Shown here in pieces: positions 34,831 through 46,547 of a DNA stretch of 64,000 nt. The DNA is taken from assembly GCF_051020985.1 (NCBI RefSeq), contig NC_135010.1:6694001-6758000 (forward strand), read 5' to 3'. The position numbers and the translations under genes are program-made. This DNA is from Nomia melanderi (lineage: Eukaryota > Arthropoda > Insecta > Hymenoptera > Halictidae). The notes beneath the pieces were generated by a model that saw only the letters and a program-made list of their open reading frames with translations, ran no database searches and was not told the origin of the DNA. Position 1 is the first letter of the stretch. Every line of letters starts with the position of its first letter.

Positions 34831-37210
34831 GAGTTTTTGTGAATATTCCTGGGTGGATCTCTTTGATTGTTTTTTAACTTGCCCGGTTTGGGGGGATTAG
34901 AGAGCTGCTTGGGAGTTAGGGGATGCTTTGGAGCTGCGGCTTTGTAGTGGAGTTTTTGGGGTTGCTTTTGGGAGTCGTTTCAGGAGGATTATGATTTTGT
35001 TATGGGTTTTCGAATGTGATTTTTTCTTGAGCGCTCATCGTTGGTGGACTTATTAGCAGGGGAGTTTTGTTGAAATATGGATTTCAGTGGACTGGTTTGT
35101 GGAGGGATTGAATAATTTCGGTGTATTAGGGATTCTAGCGTGGAACGAAGTGAATGGTTTATTGAGACATTTCACGATACTTTTTAGGCAGTCTTGTGTG
35201 CAATATATTATGTATAATATTTGTTGCCTGCTCGTTAATGGGAGCCGAAGCGAAGCTCGTATTTTCAGTTGGACCACTAATCTTCATAAATTGTTCCTAC
35301 GTGTTCCAGCAATCGATGCTTTCATATTCTCCACCTCGCGTTAGATTAACGTGCGAGATTTCATTGGGGAAATGTACTATTCTAAAAGTGTGAATTAACG
35401 AGTTCGAGATACGGATATAAAAATTGTCTGTGGGTATTTATGGGATGTAAACTTGTTCCAAAGAAACGTTTGATTCAGATCAAATCGATCCGAATAGTAC
35501 ACGTTAGCTAACTTTCGATGTCGCGATGAAAATTAGACTCGGCATAGGAATTCTTCCCGATGTTTAATAATTTTCAAAGTTTGTTGTGGAAGATCTGACT
35601 CAAGCCTAACAAGACTGAGTTCACGAATAAGCGGATAAATAGGTAATAAAGTAAAATCGATAACACGCGAGCGGGTTGAATAAATTAAATGTAGTTCACG
35701 ACTTGTGTTATTTCTAAATGTAGAAATTCACGTGGCTCATTCACGAAAGTTAGAATACCTTTTGTGGCGGTTTAGTACACGAAATTCTGTTTTTTCTAAA
35801 ACGGAATTTTATCTCAGTGAATTTTGATTCATTTGGCAAACAGAGGCAATAGAGTTGATGAGTATCAATTAATGCTCATCAATTATTCGCGTTGATTTGA
35901 TCGGAAACCCAAACCTTAACAGTTAATTATATGTTCCATTATAGAAACCTACGAATGAAGTTAATACCGATAATACATGCACAATGCATAATCTGATTAT
36001 CGATAAATGCATTCCTTTCACTCAGTTTCCACTTCGGAACAATGATGTCCGGATAATAGTAGCGTAACAGTTGCTCGAACAGCGAGCGAGGATTAACGAT
36101 TTTTTATTACTGATTTCATATTGATTCGCCGGTGGACGTGCCGTCTTTCTTAACCCTTTTAGCGGCGGGCCACGATATATCGATACCGTATGCATATTTG
36201 AAAAATGCCAAGAACGATACGTAGCTACTCCTTTTATACTGTCCTTCCTCCCATATTGCTCCTCTTCCTGTAACATTTTACACATTCTCATTCTGTTTTA
36301 TAGATTTTACGTTTTTACTTCTATTTCACTTTTTTATAGACTTTATATTTTTTTATGAAATATTCGAGTATGCGAAAATAGAGAATTTTAATAAAGTTCG
36401 ATATCATTTTTGGGTCTTTTTTTTTTGTAATTGAATTATTAACGTAACAAATGGAATTTAATGTTTGAGACTGTAGATTATTGTAAGAGAATATAGTGTA
36501 CCAAAAAATTCTTTATTTTATTATTATAGATTGTTTGTTACGTTTCCTGTTCGTCTATCGTGTCTTAATTATAAATTTTATTTAATGTATTTTATTTCGA
36601 GCGTCAGAAAGAAGCGTGTCTAAATATTTTTGGACGATGGAGGGACTGGAAATAGCTCTAGCGATCAAACTGTAGCTAAATCCTCTATTTTATGAATACT
36701 ACTTTTTTTAGAACGTTGGATATTTATTACATCTTGACTTACGTGAGCGAAGAGCAAAAAAGAAAAGATACAAACTGACGAAGAAATGCTTTGCAGTATC
36801 GTATCGACTAAGGATTAATTAACTCCATTCAAAATGCTAATAACCAGACTGCGAATATTTATGTATTCATGGAAAATTTCAAATTTTAAAATTTCACAGA
36901 TTGTACACGGGAGGGAAAGAATGTATTACACATTTAAAACGTAGTACTTTTTATAACTCTAGCTTCTCATCATTGTACATTCTTAAATATTTGAATGCCC
37001 ATACAAATCCTCAATCTACTAAGAAATATCAAACTCTAACAAATAAATAACAAAGAAAATATTTTCAAAAAATGAAAAAGAACGATGTTAGTCTATCAAC
37101 TCCAAATAATATATTTATAAACAAAATATATATTTATAACAATCAATTAATATAATACATCATACATCATGCTCTTTCACATCAAATTCATAAATCAACA
37201 AAATATAATA
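34831..37210. other. Noncoding stretch
   Basis: The first 300 bases are strongly G/T-rich on the plus strand (21 G versus 7 C in 34861-34920; 24 versus 6 in 34921-34980). The rest is AT-rich. A single TTAACCCTTTTAGCGGCGGG end near 36151 has no visible partner. No exon recognised. Confidence 0.5.
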
Positions 37211-37449
37211 TTAACATATTGAATGACACGGGGGTCACCGGCGATCTCTGACCAAATTGAATTATTATAATTCAGTCAATTAAAGGATGATTGTTTGCAT
37301 TTTTATATCGTAAATAATGCTACCTAATGATGCAACATTTAGCTAGAGGAACGTGTAATAATGATACAGTTCAATCAAACGATTTAATATTTTACCTTTT
37401 CCTTTTTTCTTACGATTTCTATGAAATCGTGCGGCATTTAACGTGTTAA
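37211..37449. mobile_element. TTAA miniature element, family A (inverted)
   Basis: Begins TTAACATATTGAATGACACG followed by GGGGTCACCGGCGAT, and ends TGCGGCATTTAACGTGTTAA. It is the reverse-orientation counterpart of the copies at 38253 and 61085, with AATGCTACC and CAGTTCAATC as shared internal blocks. 239 bp, noncoding. Confidence 0.8.
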
Positions 37450-38039
37450 ACATTTGCTTTTCGTAATATTCAACACAGACCACAATATACTTGATATTGT
37501 TCAATTTCAGACATCTAACGGGTCGTAACAAAAAACGGCAACCCCAGAATTGTTATAGCCTCCGGCGGGGCGTCTCGCAAGACGAATAATTTTGAAGTAT
37601 GCGAACGGTTGCAGCCGAACGGAAATGCTTCAGAGAGTTCAGATTGTTCGTGTAGTTTCTTGCGAAATTTCCAGGATACTACGAAGTCTGGGGCATCCCG
37701 ATTCAAATTCGATATCCCAAATATTCGCACATGCTTAGTTCTCACGCCTATGCCACGTCGCCGGTGTATCTCTGTTGTCAGGACGCGGGTAAGTCTCGCG
37801 ATTTATTTCGGTACAGCATTATCCAACTTTATGTCACAATCGCTGTTCCCGTTGGTATTCTGGACCGTGTCTGCCAGGGGTGGATTCGAATTTGTAAATG
37901 AATAACTGCTGTGTCAGCGCCGATGGCACCGCGGTCGAATCAATTTTTCAAATGTAGCTTAAAGTCAGAATCCTACTATGGAATATATTAAGCGTAAGAA
38001 AATGTGCTTTCTAATCTTTCAGTTGAATCAACGTTTTAT
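37450..38039. other. GC-richer patch, possible noncoding exon
   Basis: About 37510-37930 is more GC-rich than its flanks, is open on both strands (98 codons plus from 37609; 76 codons minus), and carries a good donor (GACGCG then GGTAAGTCTC) near 37789. I recognise no protein. It could be an exon of a noncoding transcript or an old repeat. Confidence 0.25.
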
Positions 38040-38256
38040 TTAACACTATTAAACGAGTTAAAATGACATATATCTGGTTTCTTCTTTTAGTGATTATTAA
38101 ACAGATAGCAGAAGTTGCTGTGAGAATTTATTATAGAAATCGATTTAGCAATACGCAAACTGAATTGTGAATTAAAGTGTCAGTAGATGCACTCTTGGAG
38201 TTTGTATAGAGAAATTTCAAGCAATCAATGCAATTTTTTGTTAGTTTTAGTGTTAA
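38040..38256. mobile_element. TTAA miniature element, family B (inverted)
   Basis: Begins TTAACACTATTAAACGAG and ends GTTAGTTTTAGTGTTAA. Read on the minus strand, its interior (TTCAGTTTGCGTATTGCTAA, AACTCCAAGAGTGCATCTA) closely follows the copy at 62821-63020. Its right TTAA (38253-38256) is the left TTAA of the next element. Confidence 0.8.
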
Positions 38257-38501
38257 CATATTGGACGTTTATTTCATAGAGCAAAATCTGGTAATATTCA
38301 AAGTGGAAAAAATATAATGTTAAATTATTGGATTGAAGTACGTTGTTATTATTGCACGCTCATCTTGCTCAGTGTTACCGTATTAGGTAGCATTCTTTGT
38401 AATATATAAATGTTTTCAATAATCTTGTCTAATTGAATGAGCTATAGTAATTCGGTTTAGTTGGGTATCAACCGTGAGCCTCGTGGCATTCAATGTGATA
38501 A
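38253..38501. mobile_element. TTAA miniature element, family A, abutting
   Basis: Begins TTAACATATTGGACG and ends CGTGGCATTCAATGTGATAA (right TTAA mutated). The interior follows the copy at 61085-61331 (ATAATGTTAAATTATTKGAY, GGTAGCATTCTTTGTAATAT). It shares the TTAA at 38253 with the preceding family B element. Confidence 0.8.
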
Positions 38502-41500
38502 TAGAATGTACTAATGGATTTATTATATTATTTTGTCAAAGCATTTACTATTTTTATTCATGATTTTCTGCCAGTTTTCTGGGAGCTTACGAATGTTATT
38601 GCGATAGAAATTCGTTAGCTTTTGTTCTTTTTTAGTAGTTATATCTAATATTTCTTTTCCTTCTTTGCAAACTTAATTTTGAGTATACGTTTCATTTAAT
38701 GTAGGTTTTATTGTATTGTTCGTAGCAGTTATTTTCATTGGTTGAGAATTAAAAATATTATGGGTTGAGAAGTAATTTTTTCGAAATATGTGATGTTTAT
38801 ATTGATCTCATTGAATACAGGTTAAATTTCAGATTATATTTATGCAAACATTAAATTTCATAGAACGTTGTTCCACTGAAATTTTTTACATTTTGTTAAA
38901 GAAAAAGAATGAATATATAAAAGAAACGTGTAGAAAGATATTAGTAATTTTAGCAATTTACTTTTGTTAGATCTCAAAGAAACAATAAATATATAAGTTT
39001 ATAAATAAATAAAAGAATGTATAAGTAAGTGAGGTAGTGAAGTTGAGTCTAGCTGCATTTACATTTACCTCAATTATATTAACCTGAAAACAAATATAAT
39101 TTTATTACATTTGTATCATCATCATCAGTTGTAGTGTATTAAAGAAATAATTCGTTGGAATGATCATCAGTTCCAAAACAAACGTCACAAATTATTAAGT
39201 TTCTGTCCGTATTTTTAGATATTGTGGGCAGAATATATTACCAGCAAGATTTACAACCCTCTGATTTTCCCGGACGTTTATTGCCGTCCAACTGTACCGT
39301 CGTCAATGAAAAAAAAGGTCAAGCAATTTCGCTGACTCACGCGATCATGAAAACTGAATGGAAAAAAAGAGAAAAGCACATGTGACGCTTTCGGTAGTGC
39401 CAACAGTGACAACGTCGAATCCACTGAAACGCTGATTATCCGAATTAATTGAGTGACAAATCAAATAAAAGACTTTTTGGCTAATTGGCTTAAAGACCAA
39501 CTTTCTGAACATGTCATAAATCAATCAGAAATTGAATAGTCTTCAAATGTACATTCACCATTTTTATACTCGTTCAATTTATTTTCCAATTTTATCACTA
39601 CTATTTATCTTTTAGCCCTTACAATATTAATAAAATCAATTAGCACACTAAAATGTGACAGTTGAATAGGATACACTTTTAAATGGTAAACACTGTTGGA
39701 TACGTAGTTTACCGGTGGTACACAGCTAATTTACAATATCCAAGTAAATTAACATTAATATGTTCATTCAATTTTTAATTAATCTGTACTTATTTTAGTC
39801 AATGTTTAATCAATTTGTATTTATTTCATTCAGTTTTCAATTGATTCCTATTTATTTCATTCAACGTTCAATTTACTTAATCAGAATCAATGAATCCATT
39901 AAATTATTCAACATTCACCCATAGCTAGCAACCGAAGTCAAACAAGTAAACACGTAATATAAAAATTAACTCTAACGTCATTCTTGGAGGCATTTCCCTT
40001 ATTCTACGACCTCTAAACGCATAAAAAATATGCATCGTCGTGAATGTATTCTTATATTCTTCTTTTCCCTTATATTCTAATTCGCCTAATCGGTAATTTG
40101 CATAATTGATGTTCGACAATCGTGACGTTCCACTGTACATAGTTTCTTCCTCGATAAATCGACGCCTGCCTTGACGCGCGAAACGGATAATCGGCTTTCA
40201 TCCTTGAAGTTCAAGTCACCGCTGTGAGGCTGTGGACCAAATCCAATTGCCAGCTTACGATGTTGGCGGACTGCGTCATTACGCTTGCGTAATTAGTAAA
40301 AATTCTATGTTACGATTCGGCTGACGCACGCCGCGGCTGCAGAAGGAGAAAATTGAACGGTCCCGGCGGCGCATCGTTCATCGTAGTTCACCGGCTTCCG
40401 GTGTTACGTTTCTTGAAATTGGTCGAACAATAGAAAACCCGATCGCTATCAACATTACTTTACCATAATTATTACTTTCCGCGAACGTTTCCACCCTGTA
40501 ACATGCTGTTGCATACTATTTACTCGTAGTTCGTTTTAAACATACGTTTGAAATGAATAATCAAAGCGTTTTTGAGAAAACTCTGAGTGCTAGAACTTAA
40601 AATTTCCTTTTTCTACAGATATTCTGTAATGTACAGCTTAAGTATAATATGAGCTGTTTTTTTTTACACTATATAAGTCCATTTTTTCATACATTGAGAT
40701 ATTTAACGGCTCGCGTTTGAATGAAATGAAAAATATTGTCAAACATTAATCAGTTCGGGTAATTTTTATAAAATCATAAACTAATTACATTTTATTATAT
40801 AATAGTGAATAATAAAATTGTTAAAGAAAATACACTTTTTAGGTACTCGTGAATTTATTCTACTTTTAAAGATTTTTGCGATCATATTTTACAGTAAAAC
40901 TTTTTTTTTTTATGAATTTATGAGGATATCGTACGTTATTGATTGTGCGATAATAAATATAAAAAGTGGATATCTATGTCTCACTGAAACTACCATTAAT
41001 TAATTTTGTTTCAAAAATGGACTTACAACACTTTCAAGAAAAGGCTTATATAGCAATTTTCGTTTTTTAATTGATCGTTAACTATAGCAATGAACCATAA
41101 TGCTGATAACATTGCACTTACGTGGAGTTTGATAGTGTAGTACAAAATGCACACGAAAAAATATATGAAATATTCAAAGAGTTTTTTCTAGTATTTACTA
41201 GGGGAACTGTTCTCTAACGTAATTTTTTTAGTTATGTTCTTAAAAAACTTGAATTTCCATAAAGACTCACTGTTTAATTAACGCATAACGTTGAACGTAA
41301 TGTTATGTAATTTTCTTTCTCTTCCGGAAAAATTTGATGCTCGCGTTCACAAGCTTTTCTACAAACTCTTCAATTACTGCGTTTGTATCGGTTGTTTTCG
41401 TTTGTTGGATAAGAGTTTAATTAGAATCGCGTTTAATGAGGTCAGCCGTGGGTACTCGACGCCGCCAAAGGAATTCAATGCGAGTTCTAAACAAGGTATA

Positions 41501-42640
41501 ATGACTCCGGCGATGTTAATCTTTTAGAGAGCTGTAGCATGTGACGAAGGTGGATTGACGTCAAGGTTCAAAATTAGGCAATCGTGATGGTGAAATTCCG
41601 TAGGATTTTCTCCTAATTCGCGCGCGAGCGGCACGTTAGTGAATCCCGTTCGACAGTCGTGAACAATGCGATGCTCACGAATTAGAAATTCCCTGTTCGT
41701 TGTCGTTATCGAAATATAAAATTCAAATCCACGATCTGTAGAACAAGAATGCTTCTACTTCTTACTATTTACGTACAATGATTAACTTGTGATTTAATTA
41801 CTGATAAAGGGACAGGAATATTTATAATAATAATAGTCGTCACTGAATTACAAAGGAAAAATGAATAAAATATAAATACACAAGCAGAGGAATAAGAAAG
41901 AAGTAAGGTATAAATACCTAGTTTCCATTTTTATATAATAATTATTACTTTGTTGTAATTTCACCGTTGAAGGATGCATAATAACATTAATAGCACTAGT
42001 AAATACTCTTTATTACGCTACAATGGAAAAACAAATACATAACAAAGGAATAAAAGCACACGAAGTATGGCTCAGCTTAGCTTTATATCTAATTTAAATA
42101 CATCAATCTAAAGGTCAATATAATATTCATCAATCTTCAGTATTACCATTCTCTTATAATAAACAAAACAGTTTCATAGACATTTATTGTACAATTTATT
42201 CTATTGTCTCTAGAAAAGTTATCGTTTGTTCATTTGGATCTTGTAAACCAACAAAAGCAGACAATTAGGATACATATATTCGTGCATTTGCATCGATCAA
42301 AACCAACCTAAACATTGATCAAATAATGTTCATAAAATTCAGTATGCATCAGATTGACGCGCCCCGTAAACCTAGTCTTGAATTACCACCTCGATTTTCA
42401 TGTATCGTGGACACATATATATTGTAATATATACCTAACTAATTAATATAGGAAAATTTACATTAATAGCTTCACTGAATTGGAAAATGCAAAATTATTA
42501 GAGGCATCCTGTCTTTGAGCCGAACCAGGCTCTTCAAACAAGCCTCAACCCTTCACTTTCTTCGACCACTTGTGGCCATCAGCTTTGACCATCCCTGGCC
42601 CAAACCCTTGACCCTCTGACCACTGTCCATCTTACCTTTT
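38502..42640. other. Noncoding stretch
   Basis: Mostly AT-rich, with no recognisable exon. It includes a tandem repeat at 39762-39874, a CpG-richer patch at 40140-40420 with the inverted repeat ATTACGC-TT-GCGTAAT (40278-40293), and a perfect TGACGTCA at 41556-41563. Confidence 0.5.
39762..39874. repeat. Degenerate ~35-bp tandem repeat
   Basis: Three to four units of the type TTCATTCAATTTTCAATT plus a TRTATTTATTT tail. For example, TTCATTCAGTTTTCAATTGA and TTCATTCAACGTTCAATTT follow each other. The copies differ at several bases. Confidence 0.65.
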
Positions 42641-42654
42641 GCCAGTGTCGTGTT

Positions 42655-42722
42655 TCACCGATTCTCTCTCTCCTTCTATCTCTATCTCTATCTATCTGTA
42701 TCTATCTCTCTATCTCTCTCGC
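42655..42722. repeat. TCTA/TCTC microsatellite
   Basis: A polypyrimidine-biased run of TCTC and TATC units. It accounts for the Ser/Leu/Tyr-rich open frame at 42650, which I do not regard as a gene. Confidence 0.85.
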
Positions 42723-44284
42723 CCAATCCATTGATCTTGATTCCGCTTTGTCTGGTCGTTGACTCGTCGAGTTTCCAGGACCCTCGATTTCAGTCTGTTT
42801 TATATTCATCGATTCCGACAGTTTCGATTTCAGTGTCGATAATCATTCACCTATTGAAAATCCAGTCACAGCTTCGCGCTCCGTTCATCAGGACTCGAAG
42901 GAGTATCGGTTTATTGCATAAATTATACCTGACAGATTTTTTTGTCGAATCGGAGGAAACAGTCTCGGGTATTTTATAGAAGTGTCTCCATTTTTCAGTA
43001 GTCTTTCGCAAGCTGCAGTTCTGCGTTACTTCAAAGGAATGAAATTAGTATCGAGTAGGATTGCTAGTGGATTGAGGATATTGTGCGATTGTAGTAAGTG
43101 TGAGACGGGATAACTTATGTAACGTGATTTTGTTAATATCTTTATGGAATATCCAATTAAGTGTATGGAGTCAAATTTATGTTTAATAAATTTATGTATA
43201 TATTATGTATACATAATGTATATATAATAAATAATTTTATATTAAATATATATATAATTTTGTATAAAAATATATATTTATTTGTATTGGATAGAACTGG
43301 TAAAATTAGATGAGTTTTATATTATTTCTAATTTATTTTAACGTACTTTACAGTTTTCAATTTAGAAATTTAAATACCTTGTTAATATTAGAAATATATT
43401 TTTATATATTTTCTCATTGAAAGAAGAATTTGTACATATTTCTTGCAAAGTTTTAATACCAATATGAAGCAAAGAGTAGAACGAAAAAATTCGCCATATC
43501 CCATAAGCACAGATTGATCAACCACTCGAACTGAATGGGCAATGACCTCGCGAACAACACAACAGGAATCAAGTGGTTAAGCAGAATAAAGCCGTCAGAT
43601 TAAAAGCACGATATAATGAACTTTTCCATCATACCACTAGTTCAGTGGAAGCACTAATGACTTTTAATTTCACGCAAACCGTTTTGCCAAGCCGGTCTCT
43701 CAAAATCAGTTGTGAAATCCAAGAAAAAAGAGAAAAAAAATATTGACTAGCAACAAAAATACGATCGGGTGTATTGAACACTTTTTTTTATTATTAAGTA
43801 GTTTCACAAAACAGTGAAATAAAAATGTTATTTTCAAATTGGCCAGAAGTAGCTCGTTAATTATTAATTATGCAGCTGTTTAATGAATTAATTTCTCAAT
43901 GCCATAACGTTTTTATATTTATATTGTATTTTCTTTACTAGCCAATATTATTAACTCGCCTTATGAATTATAATATCTTGTGGTGAAGATTTCAAACAAA
44001 ATCTAATGAACATAAATGTCCTTCAATTCTTTTGATTTCAAATGAAAACTAACATTTCTGTTATCAATCGTTATGCCACGTGGGTTGCTGCAAAAGTTAC
44101 TGAAAAGTACGATAAAAGTTGCAAATAAGTTTGAACTAATGATTTCATTGTATTCAAAAACATTTTCTTTTAACATCAATACATTTTCAATGCTGTTGTC
44201 AGCACTTTCTAACTTGAAAAACGTAGAGCATAAAGAAAATAGCAAATTTCTCGTTGAAAGATTCCCAAGACTTTTGTAGCGAAT

Positions 44285-44315
<31 letters not shown>

Positions 44316-45180
44316 AACTATGTATAAAGTGAACATAGCCACAGAATGATAATAAAATTCTCCATTTCCTAGGGAATTATTCATTATAATAAATTATTAA
44401 CCAGAAGCACTTCAACACTCTAACCGTAATCGAGAAAGATCAATCTGCACGTTGGAGCAGAACCGAAGAACAACGAATCCATGTCTGTGTCGTAAACCTA
44501 CATACCTTGAAATGTTCCGCATAACTTCTCCAGGTTTCGAAGCAGTCGATGAAGAAAAAAGAAACAGAGTAGCGACGTCATCATAGGGATATAATAGCTT
44601 CAAACATCGTAAAATGAGTTTATAGATTTTTTTTGCAACGTACTGCTTCGTAAAGCTCATTATTCCTTTACTACGTTACGAAGTGCTGAAGGGAAAAGTT
44701 TCGGTTTAACTGAATTGTGTGTTCAAAAGATTAATGGATTTGTCGAGCGCTTAATATTGCATTAAGTATTGCGAATTAGGTGTGGTAGGATAAGTTTTCG
44801 TTATAACGAAAAAAAGGGAGAGTCGGATAAAATAAAGGCCTCGCCAACGTAACCAGAATCTTATTAGCAACCCACACTCAAAATTTAAAGTCAGTTAGTC
44901 GAACGTGTACCGAGTTTCCACGCCCACTACAAAGAGAAAATTAGTTTCGAGAAAAACGCGTTGAAAGTTTCGGCTAAGCTGCTCAACCGCTTGAATCGTC
45001 TCGCTTAGAATATTATATTATAACTTCATTAATTCTTCAGGCTTATACGTTAGACTGGTGTTATTTCGATCGCAAAATGTCAATGTGTAAAAATATATAA
45101 GGTAAATACGATTCTGTTAAGATTTCGGATGTTTGCGCTGCCTTAAAATTTTTCTTGGCGTGCGTAGTTATCCGGCTTTT
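42723..45180. other. Noncoding AT-rich stretch
   Basis: No recognisable exon. TA-rich DNA at 43195-43280 includes the perfect palindrome ATTATGTATACATAAT (43202-43217), and a TA microsatellite lies at 44285-44318. Confidence 0.5.
44285..44318. repeat. TA microsatellite
   Basis: An uninterrupted run of about 12 TA units followed by a second short TA block. Confidence 0.9.
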
Positions 45181-45184
45181 TTCG

Positions 45185-45781
45185 CTCGAAATGTTCCAAT
45201 TTCATAAATTCTGCGAATTTATAGATTAAATTTGTTTAATAATCTTCTTAAAATGTGGCTCCATGACAAAAATATCCTGTAATGAAGATGCAATTGATTT
45301 TGTGAAATTTTTAATATTTATGCTTCCTGAATATTTTACCTGTGACGCGAGCTACCTAAATCCCTTACTTTGATGAATATTGTAATTCCGTAAATTCTTC
45401 GAATTTTCCCTTGAAATTTGCTTCAGAATGTTTCAAAAATATCAATCAATAATCGCGTGTAAAGAAAACCTAATTTGTAGAATTTTCAAATAATTTTCTA
45501 TGCTCTCGACATTTTTCCAAATCCAAGAGCAACCTATCGATTAATCCTTCAAAACCTTATAACTTCATAAATCCTTCAAATTCCCACTTCAAATTTGCTT
45601 CAGGATATTCCCGAAACATGAATCAATGAAAACGTCTAAAAGAAAATCAATTTTACCAAGTTTTTCATCAATTACCTATGCTTTTTCAGAACTTTCCCCA
45701 GGCCGCAGAAATTCTTGAAATTCTTTCAGTAATCTTTCCAAAGCATCAATTCTGAAAAATACTTAGAGAAAACTCAATTTC
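45185..45781. repeat. Degenerate ~150-190-bp tandem repeat
   Basis: Blocks starting near 45189, 45376, 45556 and 45705 share the order TTCATAAATTCTKCRAATT, then AAATTTGCTTCAGRATRTT, then ATCAATSAATAAWCG and CTATGCTYT. Copies are clearly related but heavily diverged. No coding frame persists. Confidence 0.6.
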
Positions 45782-46257
45782 ATGAAAGTAGCAAACGGTT
45801 ATGCCCGATGGAGACGGGTCACCCAGAAGAGGATGGATCGTGGGTGGCCGGTTTCATTCGCCGGTTTACAGTTTCAGAATATTAATCCGATCGATCTTGC
45901 AGCGGTTCACGCGCGTACACGCGCGCTGAATGAACTCGTGTGTGTGGGTAAGGCAAGTAAGTACGCGCGGGCGTAGCACGTAGCGTGACAGCCTCGCGAA
46001 CTATTACTATGCCTGCGATCGTTACGACGTATGACATTATAGTGGTATCACGTGAGACCATTCGTGAAAAGATGCGATCTCTCGAGCACCTCGAGCATGC
46101 ACCGGGTTCGATCCACTCGCGTTAAGGGGATTGTACGAGAGAAACCGAGACGAAACCCTTTTCGTACCGCGGCCGGGTACTTTGTACGAAAGGGTTTCTT
46201 CGAGCGTGACGGCGATTTATTCAATTCGCGGATCCCGGGGGCAATGTCTCTCGATTG
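45782..46257. promoter_or_regulatory. CpG-rich island with long hairpin
   Basis: A CpG-rich block directly after the tandem repeat and directly before the palindrome-bearing TTAA element. Open frames at 45782-45976 and 46052-46261 are short and unrecognised. It contains the hairpin at 46152-46198. Confidence 0.4.
46152..46198. other. 15-bp hairpin
   Basis: GAAACCCTTTTCGTAC (46152-46167) pairs with GTACGAAAGGGTTTC (46184-46198) with a single bulged T and a 16-base GC-rich loop. It is one of the longest near-perfect hairpins I noticed in the window. Function unknown. Confidence 0.6.
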
Positions 46258-46547
46258 TTAACCAGTTAGCTGGCGCGACCTCTTTCAAAAGTGTACCCGA
46301 AATGTGTCACGGATTGTAAGTTACCTGTTTTTGGACGAGTATACTCATCGCAACACGAAATCTCGCCATTTCTTCGTGATGAGTATACTCGTCGTAACGG
46401 AAAACCTTGCCATTTCTTCGTGACGAGTACACTCATCATAACAGAAAGCTTTGTCATTTTTTAGTGACAAGTATATTCGTCACAACACGAAATATCGCCA
46501 CTTCTCCATGACGAGTATACTCGTCAAAAGCAGTTGTAACTGGTTAA
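46258..46547. mobile_element. TTAA element carrying a palindromic 44-bp minisatellite (family E)
   Basis: Begins TTAACCAGTTA and ends TAACTGGTTAA, an 11-bp perfect terminal inverted repeat starting in TTAA. Inside, five copies of a unit spaced exactly 44 bp each contain GACGAGTATACTCGTC or a one- to three-base variant (46334, 46378, 46422, 46466, 46510). The copies are joined by CACGAAATCTCGCCATTTCT-type spacers. It is non-autonomous and 290 bp long. Confidence 0.8.
46334..46525. repeat. Five-copy 44-bp tandem repeat with 16-bp palindromes
   Basis: Palindromic cores at 46334-46349, 46378-46393, 46422-46437, 46466-46481 and 46510-46525. The last is a perfect palindrome and the others carry one to three changes. 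The invariant 44-bp spacing is about four helical turns, so the cores lie on one face of the DNA. Confidence 0.9.

Noticed and set aside
42650..42979. 109-codon open frame
   Set aside because: Its first third is a translated TCTA/TCTC microsatellite and the remainder is unrecognised.
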